Origin: Bacteroidota bacterium
Lineage (GTDB): Bacteria > Bacteroidota > Bacteroidia > Flavobacteriales_D > Sanyastnellaceae
Reading direction: 5' to 3'
Assembly (NCBI GenBank): GCA_027624855.1
Contig: JAQBTQ010000001.1
Span: forward strand, 62,001-126,000
DNA length: 64,000 nt
The position numbers were made by a program, and so were the translations under genes. Positions 33,133 to 41,726 of the stretch are shown here, piece by piece (position 1 is the stretch's first letter; the number at the start of each line of letters is the position of its first letter). The notes beneath the pieces are model-generated. The model saw only the letters and a program-made list of their open reading frames with translations. It did not search any database and was not told where the DNA came from.

Positions 33133-36100
33133 ATGTCAGTCTCCTCATTTTCAGAATTTTTGCGAGTAATCCCCCCCTCCTTATTGGTCATATTCATGGC
33201 TTTGAGCATTGGACAAGTGCGCTCACAAGGATTATTCAGCAATGTTTCAGAATCCTCCGGAGTTGCCGTTGATGGGATTCACCATGCTGTTGCGATCGGT
33301 GATTTTGATAATGATGGAAGAGAGGACATTTACGTTGGAACCAAATTCGCCGCCAACAGCTTGTTCCGGAATGTGGGTGACATGCATTTCGAAGAAGTTG
33401 CCGTTCCTGCAGGAGTCGCGGACCCCTCCACCACCAACGCTGTGATTTGGGGAGACTTCAACAACGATGGTTGGCTTGACCTCGTCACCGGAAACTACCT
33501 CCAAGCCAATCGCCTTTACATCAATCAAGGAGACGGCACGTTCGAAGATGCTACAGCATCATGGAATGCTGGGAATGAAGGGCCTTGCCGAAGCTTACAC
33601 GCCGCTGATTTCGATCAAGATGGATGGCTCGATTTATATGTGGTCAACATCAACAGCCACAATGCCATGCTGCGAAATGTTGGAGGGACAGGATTTGAAA
33701 ACATCACCTTTCCTACGAACACCGTGGATACCGGCATCGGAATGGGCGCCTTGTTTTTCGACTCTGACAATGATGGCGATGTGGATTTGTATTTGACCCA
33801 CGACGGAAATCAAGTCAATAAATTTTACCGCAACAATGGGAATGGCTCGTTTTCGCAAGTCGCTAGCGAAGTGGGGTTGGATTATCAAGGAAATTGCATG
33901 GGAGTCGATGCCGCGGACATCAATCACGATGGCTGGATGGATTTGTACATCACGGATTTGTATCCGAGCGAACTGTTCATGAACAATGGCGATGGCACCT
34001 ACACCGCCTTAGCTGAGGAAGCAGGTGTCGACGATTCGGGCATGACATGGGGCTGCATCTTTTTTGATTACGACCATGACTCCGAATCCGATTTGTACAT
34101 CGTCAATGACTATGCCTTTGCACCCCTGCCGAATCGCTTGTATCGAGGACTTGGGGACGGCACATTTGAGTGGGTAAGTGAAGGCGACTCCATTCTGAAT
34201 CACAACCACTCTGATTATGGACTTGCCGCGGCGGACTTGGATGGTGACGGCGATTGGGATTTAGCCATCGCGACGCCGGGGTCACCCACTCAACCGGGCT
34301 TTCAGATTTTAGAAAACCTGAATGAATCAGGGCATTTCATTGGCTTTTCCTTGGAAGGAACGTCTTCCAATCGCTCGGCCATTGGAGCACGCGCTGCAGT
34401 GCATTTTGCTGACCAAGTGCGTTACGACGAAGTCCACTGTGGGCAAGGGTACAGCGGTGCGAGTTCTTTGCAATTGCATTTTGGTCTAGGAGAAGAAACT
34501 TTCGTTGACTCCCTTGTCATTCGCTGGCCAAATGGAATGGAGTCCGTTCATGGTCCTTTAGCAGCAGACACCGTACATCATATTATCGAGCCCTTTGCTG
34601 AACCATGGTTCTCCAATGGATGCACCGACCCCTCCGCTTGCAATTATCACATCGCAGCCATCGAGGATGATGGCAGTTGCTATTATCCATTGGCAGGCCA
34701 AAATTGTGACAACGAGGCGCTCGAAGGCTTCCCTACCATTGCATCGCACAGCATCGCACGACTATGGAATGAAGCTGCACTCATTTCCATTCGCAATGAT
34801 TGGGCGAGACCAACAGTTCACGCGCGGAATTTGTGGCATGTCTCAGCATTGATGTACGATGCGTGGGCGGCTTGGATGGACTCTTCGGCCGTCACGCCCG
34901 AACCCTATTTACTTGGCAATACAATAGGCGATTACGATTGCCCTTATGATGGAATGGAGCTGGATTTGGATTCTGTCGACGTCCTCCAAGCGCGCCAACT
35001 GACCATCAGTTACGGAGCTTATCGATTACTCAAGCACCGGTTTGAAAACGCTCCACGCAGCGAGCTCATCTCCGTTCATTTGAATTCCCAAATGGAACAA
35101 CTCGGTTATGATACTGCAATCACCTCGACCCAATATCAAGTCGGAACTTGGGATCAGAAGGCAATTGCATTGGGAAATTATTTGGCACAGCAATACATCG
35201 GGTTCGGTCTTCAGGACGGATCATTTGAAGAAATCGACTACCAGAACACCTACTACAATCCCATGAATTGGAACTTGGTAATGGATGAACCAGGCAATCC
35301 AAACATGTTCTTTCCCAATCGCTGGCAGCCCTTACAACTGGCTGAATTCATTGATCAATCAGGGAATTCAGGCTCAAATATTTCACCGGAATTCCTAAGT
35401 CCAGAATGGGGCAATGTGCAACCATTTGCTATGACCATGGCCGATACCAGTCTATATACTAGGCTTGGAGGTCAATACACGGTATACCATGACCCCGGAA
35501 TGCCGCCACAAATTGATCCAAACGAAAGCATCGGTTTGCAAAGTGATTACAAATGGGGACATTCATTGGTCGGTATTTGGTCGGCGCATTTGAATCCTGA
35601 AGACTCTGTGATGTGGAACATCAGTCCAGGAGCTTATGGATTATATGGCTCCATTCCATCCAACTCGACCGAAGCGCGCATTTATTACGCTGACGAAGGT
35701 CCTCCGGCTTTCACAGAAAATACGCCAGGCCATCCATTCAATCCTTCAACTGGCGAACCCTATCCCGAACAATGGGTGAAGCGAGGTGACTTTACAAGGG
35801 TTTTAGCTGAATACTGGGCGGATGGACCCGATTCCGAGACCCCACCTGGTCATTGGTTCACTTTGTTGAACTACGTGAATGATCAGCCTACAATTCAGCG
35901 CAAATGGAGAGGTTTGGGAGAAACCATGGATCCTTTGGATTGGGACGTACTTGGATATTTCGCCATGGGAGGAGCCATGCACGATGCGGCGGTTGCGGCA
36001 TGGAGTTGCAAAGGGTGGTACGATTATGTCCGGCCCGTCTCAGCGTTGCGATGGATGGCCGATCAAGGCCAGTGTTCTGACCCGGAGCTCCCCAATTACC

Positions 36101-36876
36101 ATGGAGCTGGACTTCCTATCATTCCAGGTGTCATCGAATTAATTGCCGCTAATGATCCCGTCGAATTGCGAGGAGAAAACGACGAGTTTTTGAATGAATT
36201 GAAAATTTACTGTTGGAAAGGACCTGAATTCATCGAAGTTCCTGCGCTCGATGTGGCGGGTGTTGGATGGATACGCGCCCAGGAATGGTGGCCCTACCAG
36301 CGCCCAACATTTGTAACCCCGCCCTTTGCTGGATATGTGAGCGGACATTCAACGTTTAGTCGAGCCGCTGCGGAAGTTTTGACAAGTTTGACTGGAGACT
36401 CCTTCTTCCCGGGCGGCGTCGGTACCGTTTCCATTGAGGCCCATGAATTTCTGGTATTCGAAGATGGGCCAAGTGAAGATTTTGAATTGCAATGGGCGAC
36501 CTACCGGGACGCGGCCGATCAAAGCGCGTTCTCCAGAATTTGGGGTGGCATTCATCCACCGCAAGATGATTATCCAGGTCGAATGATAGGAGAAGTCGTA
36601 GGTTTAGATGCCTTTCTGTTGGCTGAGCAATACGCCTTTCCTCTGCTTGCCAATCCTTGCTTTGAATTCGGCGAATCGGGATGTTTATGCCCGGGCGACT
36701 TCAATTCCGATGGAGCGCGGAACATGCCAGATCTCCTTCTGTTGCTCATTCATTTTGGAGAAAATGTCTCACTGTCAGGGGAAGGAGCATCTCCGGTGCT
36801 TGACTTGGACGGCAGTGGAGCCATTGGCACAGGCGATTTATTGGGGATGTTGACGGTTTGGGGACAACCTTGTTAA
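33133..36876 (+). CDS. Secreted FG-GAP/ASPIC and vanadium-haloperoxidase-like fusion protein
   Basis: 1247 residues. Signal peptide 1-32. Residues 45-400 hold about seven FG-GAP/VCBS repeats with Ca-binding loops (DFDNDGREDIYVG, DFNNDGWLDLV, DLDGDGDWDLA). Residues 410-475 are an ASPIC/UnbV domain. A disulfide motif follows at 497-516 (CTDPSACNYH...DDGSCYY). Residues 530-1170 resemble vanadium haloperoxidase/PAP2 acid phosphatases: K960-x6-R967P, SGH (1070-1072, with Val replacing the usual Pro before it) and S1134-R-x5-H1141-x3-D1145. The C-terminus (1185-1247) is a dockerin-like pair of calcium loops ending in Cys. Oxidation of halides or phosphate ester cleavage are both possible. Confidence 0.85.
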   Translation: MSVSSFSEFLRVIPPSLLVIFMALSIGQVRSQGLFSNVSESSGVAVDGIHHAVAIGDFDNDGREDIYVGTKFAANSLFRNVGDMHFEEVAVPAGVADPSTTNAVIWGDFNNDGWLDLVTGNYLQANRLYINQGDGTFEDATASWNAGNEGPCRSLHAADFDQDGWLDLYVVNINSHNAMLRNVGGTGFENITFPTNTVDTGIGMGALFFDSDNDGDVDLYLTHDGNQVNKFYRNNGNGSFSQVASEVGLDYQGNCMGVDAADINHDGWMDLYITDLYPSELFMNNGDGTYTALAEEAGVDDSGMTWGCIFFDYDHDSESDLYIVNDYAFAPLPNRLYRGLGDGTFEWVSEGDSILNHNHSDYGLAAADLDGDGDWDLAIATPGSPTQPGFQILENLNESGHFIGFSLEGTSSNRSAIGARAAVHFADQVRYDEVHCGQGYSGASSLQLHFGLGEETFVDSLVIRWPNGMESVHGPLAADTVHHIIEPFAEPWFSNGCTDPSACNYHIAAIEDDGSCYYPLAGQNCDNEALEGFPTIASHSIARLWNEAALISIRNDWARPTVHARNLWHVSALMYDAWAAWMDSSAVTPEPYLLGNTIGDYDCPYDGMELDLDSVDVLQARQLTISYGAYRLLKHRFENAPRSELISVHLNSQMEQLGYDTAITSTQYQVGTWDQKAIALGNYLAQQYIGFGLQDGSFEEIDYQNTYYNPMNWNLVMDEPGNPNMFFPNRWQPLQLAEFIDQSGNSGSNISPEFLSPEWGNVQPFAMTMADTSLYTRLGGQYTVYHDPGMPPQIDPNESIGLQSDYKWGHSLVGIWSAHLNPEDSVMWNISPGAYGLYGSIPSNSTEARIYYADEGPPAFTENTPGHPFNPSTGEPYPEQWVKRGDFTRVLAEYWADGPDSETPPGHWFTLLNYVNDQPTIQRKWRGLGETMDPLDWDVLGYFAMGGAMHDAAVAAWSCKGWYDYVRPVSALRWMADQGQCSDPELPNYHGAGLPIIPGVIELIAANDPVELRGENDEFLNELKIYCWKGPEFIEVPALDVAGVGWIRAQEWWPYQRPTFVTPPFAGYVSGHSTFSRAAAEVLTSLTGDSFFPGGVGTVSIEAHEFLVFEDGPSEDFELQWATYRDAADQSAFSRIWGGIHPPQDDYPGRMIGEVVGLDAFLLAEQYAFPLLANPCFEFGESGCLCPGDFNSDGARNMPDLLLLLIHFGENVSLSGEGASPVLDLDGSGAIGTGDLLGMLTVWGQPC

Positions 36877-36887
36877 GGCAGTTCAAT

Positions 36888-39131
36888 TCAATGTTTCTGA
36901 TGAACGACTAACTCATCCATGAAAATCCACGTGGATGAACTCGCCGCGTCATGCCAATCCGGACAAGGACCGGGGTTCATGGCTTCAAATCGTATGAAAC
37001 GCGCCTCCTCCTCTACGCCATACGACGTCCGAATCACTTCCTGAGCATCATTGGGTTCCAGAGCGCTATATCCATTGGATAAAGAATTCACCAACCAATT
37101 GCCCTTCCAAGAGACTCCATCTATTGACCATTGAAATCTGATCGAATCTGGAACGAAAATCCACGCGTCCTGATACAAGTAAAACTGCATGCTCAATGAA
37201 TCGATCGATATCGCTTTTTCCAAGTCCACCTCGACCATCATATTCTCCCCTTGTGCAGCTTGCCACGAACCATCACGAAAATCCAACGAGCCCAGTCGCC
37301 CGTCGGACAATCCTTGGACTCCACGACCTGGATAATATTCATTGATTGCATGTCCAATCTTCACCGGTTTGAATGCCCCAACATGGCCTGCAATTGGAAA
37401 CTCCAAGCCACCTCCCATTTCTTCTCCATTGCGCGTCAAGGCAACACGAATGACGCCCTCTTCACAAATAACGGCTGAGTCTTGCAGATTAAAAGCTACC
37501 TCATCTCGTACGTCATTCACAGGCCAAAAAACCGCCGTACCTCCCACCCCTTTCATGGCCGGCTCGAATTGTACTTGAATGCACCCATCATCTGTGCTGG
37601 TCCTCCAATCCAGAGATAGCGGAACCGTCTCCCAACCGTAATCCACTTCCCACGCATCCAATCGATCGTAGTGTTTATCCATGCGATTTTGAAACGCCTG
37701 CCAATTGCGTGTTTCTTTTGAACTCCACAAAACCTCTGACATGGCCACCATCCGAGGGAACACTTTAGAGTCTACCAATGCTTGAGGCGCATGTTCTGAC
37801 CACATATTGCACTCGCCACCCAAGATCCTTCCTTCGCCTTCGAGACCTTCTGGAACGGGCTCAAATCCGTAGACTTCCTCCATGTCTGTTGATTCTACGG
37901 GGTAGTCAAAATAACAATGAGAAGTGGGAGACATGATGGCGTCGTGGCCTGCGGCAACAGCTGCCAACCCTCCTTCCATTCCCCTCCAAGATTGAACAGT
38001 GGCTCCTTCTGGCAATCCACCCTCCAGAATTTCGTCCCAGCCAATCATTTTGCGGCCATGACTTTCCAGGTATTGACCAATTTCACCAATAAACCAGGAC
38101 TGGAGTTCGTGTTCATCATGGAGTCCATGATCGCGCATTCGATTTTGGCATTTAGCACATGCCTCCCAGCGCACTTTTGGCGCTTCATCTCCACCGATAT
38201 GAATGTAGGTTGAGGGAAAGAGCTCCATCACCTCATCCAGCACGGTGCGCAAGAAAACAAACGTTGTATCCTGTCCCGCGCAATAGATGTCTTTAAAAAC
38301 ACCCCAGTCATTTGGCACTTCCATGGCTTCTCCTGTGCAGCCAAGCCATGGGTATGAAGCCAACGCGGCGCTGCTATGTCCTGGCAATTCAATTTCAGGG
38401 ATGATGGTAACATTTCGCATTTCAGCATAGGCGACGATCTCTCGAATTTGCTCTTTGCTGTAAAACCCTCCGTGCGTCGTACCATCCTTTTCGGTTCTCC
38501 AAGCCCCTTTTTCAGTCAACTCTGGGTACGCATCAATTTGAATTCGCCAACCTTGATCCTCGGTGAGGTGCCAATGCAAGACATTCATTTTATGCAAAGC
38601 CAACAAATCAATCATGCGCTTGACATAATCCGGTTCCATAAAATGCCTACAGCAATCCAGCAGCAATCCCCTATGCTCAAACCGGGGGTAATCATCAATG
38701 ACGCCACAAGGCAGCCGGACCGCATCCGTTTGGACTTGAGGGAGCATCAACCTCAGCGTCGTTAACCCATGAAACACCCCAGCTTCTTCGGTCGCTGAAA
38801 GCAACACCCGATCTGACCTAATTTCAAGATGATATCCTTCTTGAGTCAACCCCTCTACCCGCTCAATTTCAAGAGGAATTGACGGCCCCGATTCTGAATG
38901 AAAATCAGTCGTCAGCCAGTCGTGCCATTGTTCTTTCAACGGACTCCAATCGCTCGGCATCATCAACTCCCAAGCACCATTGCACTCCAAATAGGAATCG
39001 ACTTCAAATTTTTGGAATTGGGGATTCGGCACAATACTTGAATCGTGAACGAAAGGTGCGGACGCTTCACATCCCAGCATTCCGACAAACCCCACCAACA
39101 AACATCGCACAATGAATTTTCTCGCCTGCAT
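36888..39131 (-). CDS. GH20 beta-N-acetylhexosaminidase lipoprotein
   Basis: 747 residues from the ATG at 39131. The lipobox is GMLGC (lipidated Cys21), so it is anchored in the envelope. The N-terminal GH20b domain covers about 35-145 and the TIM barrel 148-490. The catalytic pair is Asp315-Glu316 in HIGGDEAP, preceded by HWHLTEDQGWRI and PEIELPGHS. The C-terminal ~150 residues are a beta-sandwich of F5/8 type. It releases GlcNAc or GalNAc from chitin, peptidoglycan or glycan ends. It is the last gene of the SSS-kinase-nucleotidyltransferase operon (28 bases after the previous stop). Confidence 0.94.
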   Translation of the reverse strand: MQARKFIVRCLLVGFVGMLGCEASAPFVHDSSIVPNPQFQKFEVDSYLECNGAWELMMPSDWSPLKEQWHDWLTTDFHSESGPSIPLEIERVEGLTQEGYHLEIRSDRVLLSATEEAGVFHGLTTLRLMLPQVQTDAVRLPCGVIDDYPRFEHRGLLLDCCRHFMEPDYVKRMIDLLALHKMNVLHWHLTEDQGWRIQIDAYPELTEKGAWRTEKDGTTHGGFYSKEQIREIVAYAEMRNVTIIPEIELPGHSSAALASYPWLGCTGEAMEVPNDWGVFKDIYCAGQDTTFVFLRTVLDEVMELFPSTYIHIGGDEAPKVRWEACAKCQNRMRDHGLHDEHELQSWFIGEIGQYLESHGRKMIGWDEILEGGLPEGATVQSWRGMEGGLAAVAAGHDAIMSPTSHCYFDYPVESTDMEEVYGFEPVPEGLEGEGRILGGECNMWSEHAPQALVDSKVFPRMVAMSEVLWSSKETRNWQAFQNRMDKHYDRLDAWEVDYGWETVPLSLDWRTSTDDGCIQVQFEPAMKGVGGTAVFWPVNDVRDEVAFNLQDSAVICEEGVIRVALTRNGEEMGGGLEFPIAGHVGAFKPVKIGHAINEYYPGRGVQGLSDGRLGSLDFRDGSWQAAQGENMMVEVDLEKAISIDSLSMQFYLYQDAWIFVPDSIRFQWSIDGVSWKGNWLVNSLSNGYSALEPNDAQEVIRTSYGVEEEARFIRFEAMNPGPCPDWHDAASSSTWIFMDELVVHQKH

Positions 39132-39159
39132 GCTGCAAAATACGGGTCCCATGCTCAAT

Positions 39160-40659
39160 TCAACGATTAAACCATGAACGAACCCGTTCCGAACTCACTC
39201 GATTGACCGTTCCATCAAATATTGGGAGCTCTACCTTTTCTGACGACCTGCAGGATGCATGAAAGTGCTCCACACCCACAGCTTGCCACTGAGCCATTTG
39301 GTTTGGCATGACACCACTTCCAACGGTCACCTCAAATCCCAGTTTAACCAATTCCTCAATTCGATCAATTCCATCAATTGCATGCATTTCACCTCCGCTT
39401 GTAAGGAGCCTCAGAACACCCAATTCCATAAGGTCGCTGACCGTTTTCTCCCAGTTCGAACTCGCATCAATTGATCGATGAATGACCAACCGATGCGCTC
39501 CAAACGATTTCACCCAATGGCCCAACAATTCCATATCCAAGTCGCCACGGTCGTCCAACGCTCCGACCACCACTCGCGCCGCACCAGCTTGCAGCGCAGA
39601 TCGAATCTGCTCGGTCATCCAAGATTTTTCTGCATCTGAATAGCTGAAATGTCCTGCACGACAGCGAATCAAGGCATGCACAGGAATACCGGATTTGACG
39701 GACAGCCGCAAATCTGTCTCAGGCGATGTAAGGCCTCCGCATTCCCAATGTGCACACAACTCCACTCGGTGAGCACCGGCCTTCATCGCTAGCTCCACGT
39801 CTTCGGGTGAACTTGCGCAAACTTCCAACTGAAATGGCTCCATGATATTGAGTCCTTCTTGAACCGACGCAACATCCTGAAGTTGAGTCAAATCAAGCAC
39901 AGGCGCCGCGATATCGAGTTTTTCAATGGCATGACCATCTTCCATCATGGCCTGAAGCGCTGTGGGCAATTCCAATTCGCCACGATCAGGATGAGGCTGC
40001 AACGAATTCAAATAAGGCATCAATTTGGATCCGTTCAACCGGAAAATATTCATGGAGACCCGAACAGTCCCCTTCTTTTCCAATTCTTTGACGAAAGATT
40101 CAGTGGGTTTCTCTACAATTTGATTGACCCAATGGTCATCCCCTTCGATCACCGCAAATGCCATGGTCTTTTTTGGATCCAATCCAAGGGCATATCGGTC
40201 ATAAGCAAGCAAAGCCTGTCCATCAGGAGCAGATCGCAAGCGAGCCAGAGCTTCTCTTGTGGGTAAATTATCTCCGTTGCATAAAATCCAAGCTTTGTCA
40301 TCAGAGACCGGATCTTGTTCCAAAGCCATTTTGACCGCGTGTCCGGTTCCCAAAGGTTGCGCTTGAATCACACAACGCATTCGCATGCGAATTCCCGGTC
40401 CTTTTTGGTTCCAATCTGCAACGAAGGCTGGGGTCAGCTCATCTTCGGGTCCAATCACGATCGTGGCCTCCGTGAATCCTGCACGCAATGATTGTTCCAA
40501 GATAAATTGCAACATCGGCTCACGATTGGGACCAACACGAAGCATGGGTTTGGGTCGATTCAATGCTTCGTCGGACAAAACGGATTGCATGCTCTCCGCA
40601 CTGCGTTTCATTCGGCTTGACCTTCCAGCAGCTAAAATGATGATTCGATTGCAATTCAT
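39160..40659 (-). CDS. Sugar nucleotidyltransferase fused to a CutC-family domain
   Basis: 499 residues. Residues 1-272 are a sugar-1-phosphate nucleotidyltransferase: ILAAGRSSRMKR (8-19), RPKPMLRVG (35-43, Lys37), QAQPLGTGHAV (99-109, typical of UTP-using enzymes) and LCNGDN (126-131, metal Asp). Residues 277-495 are a complete CutC TIM barrel: LEVCASSPEDVELAMKAGAH, RVELCAHWECGGLTS and the HRSIDASSNW/LTSGG segments. CutC was linked to copper, but its enzymatic role is unproven. Fusion to an uridylyltransferase-like domain beside a sugar kinase points to sugar metabolism. It overlaps the kinase gene by 4 bases. Confidence 0.9.
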   Translation of the reverse strand: MNCNRIIILAAGRSSRMKRSAESMQSVLSDEALNRPKPMLRVGPNREPMLQFILEQSLRAGFTEATIVIGPEDELTPAFVADWNQKGPGIRMRMRCVIQAQPLGTGHAVKMALEQDPVSDDKAWILCNGDNLPTREALARLRSAPDGQALLAYDRYALGLDPKKTMAFAVIEGDDHWVNQIVEKPTESFVKELEKKGTVRVSMNIFRLNGSKLMPYLNSLQPHPDRGELELPTALQAMMEDGHAIEKLDIAAPVLDLTQLQDVASVQEGLNIMEPFQLEVCASSPEDVELAMKAGAHRVELCAHWECGGLTSPETDLRLSVKSGIPVHALIRCRAGHFSYSDAEKSWMTEQIRSALQAGAARVVVGALDDRGDLDMELLGHWVKSFGAHRLVIHRSIDASSNWEKTVSDLMELGVLRLLTSGGEMHAIDGIDRIEELVKLGFEVTVGSGVMPNQMAQWQAVGVEHFHASCRSSEKVELPIFDGTVNRVSSERVRSWFNR

Positions 40660-41726
40660 TTGCGTCTTTCTACTGTTACACCCACCGCACCCAATTTAAT
40701 CGGAATGGCGCTGTAATGTTGCTGTTTGAATGAATCTAACAAAGCATTTCGTTGTTCTTCGGCAACAACCACAAAGGCCGTTCCACCCGCACCGCTTCCA
40801 TTCATTTTTCCACCGAAGGCTCCCATTGATTTAGCCAATGAAAGCATGGTGTCGATCCTTTTTGTAGAGACGCCGAGGCCATTGGACAGCCATTGATGAT
40901 GCTCTGACAACAGCGATCCAAGGGATGACAAACTCGATGCCTCGTCATTTATGCAATCCCCCCCTTTTTGTGAAACCGCTCGAATGGCAACGGTCGCCTC
41001 CATGAGTCTTCCATCTTCCACACTCCACTCCGTCGGAATTTTGGGGAGGATTTCTGGCCATTTTTCGCCGACCTCAACACCCCATTGCTCCAATAGTTGA
41101 AGCCGCTTATTTTTTGCTCGGGCAAGGATTCCCAAGGTGTCCTTCGGCTCTTCTGAATTTAACAAAATCCAAGCACCACCGGGGACAGGCAATGTTTCGG
41201 TTTCAAAGTGCGGTCGGAAACGCACCAATCGAACGCCTCCCATCGAACAGAGCACTTGATCCATCATTCCTCCTGGCTCATTGAACCACTGGACCTCAGC
41301 TCTCCAAGTGGCATGAGCGATCCATTCCCGATCTGACTCGGAATCGATGGAGCGTCCAGCAAAACTTGCAATGAGTGCACACCAGGAAGCGGTCAAGGCA
41401 CTTGAGCTGCTCGCCCCCGCTTCTTGAGGAATGTCACTGCGCACCTTAGCGTTCCATCCTCGTTCAGGCAACCATCCTTCTTCTCTGGCAACGTGCAAGG
41501 CTGAAAGCCAATACTGTCTGGCTGTTGGTTCTGGCAATTCATCCAAATTCCATTCGAACACCTCACCCAAATCCAACAACTCCAATCGAACCAGCCTATC
41601 ATTTCTACTAGTGCCTTCTATGGTCGCCCTGAGATCGATTGATGCAGCCACAACCGGAAAACCAAAGTAATCTTGGTGTTCACCAAAAAGGCAAATGCGC
41701 CCTGGCGCAGAAACGCTCAAATTCAT
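40656..41726 (-). CDS. GHMP-family sugar kinase, galactokinase-like
   Basis: 356 residues. Motif 1 is APGRICLFGEHQDYFG (7-22), close to the galactokinase GRxNLIGEHxDYxGG signature. Motif 2, the phosphate loop, is PQEAGASSSSALTAS (100-114). Motif 3 is GGKMNGSGAGG near residue 315. Galactokinase-type members phosphorylate the anomeric C1 hydroxyl of galactose, GalNAc or other sugars. With a GH20 hexosaminidase and a nucleotidyltransferase alongside, an N-acetylhexosamine 1-kinase role is likely but inferred. ATGA overlaps link it to both neighbours. Confidence 0.88.
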   Translation of the reverse strand: MNLSVSAPGRICLFGEHQDYFGFPVVAASIDLRATIEGTSRNDRLVRLELLDLGEVFEWNLDELPEPTARQYWLSALHVAREEGWLPERGWNAKVRSDIPQEAGASSSSALTASWCALIASFAGRSIDSESDREWIAHATWRAEVQWFNEPGGMMDQVLCSMGGVRLVRFRPHFETETLPVPGGAWILLNSEEPKDTLGILARAKNKRLQLLEQWGVEVGEKWPEILPKIPTEWSVEDGRLMEATVAIRAVSQKGGDCINDEASSLSSLGSLLSEHHQWLSNGLGVSTKRIDTMLSLAKSMGAFGGKMNGSGAGGTAFVVVAEEQRNALLDSFKQQHYSAIPIKLGAVGVTVERRK

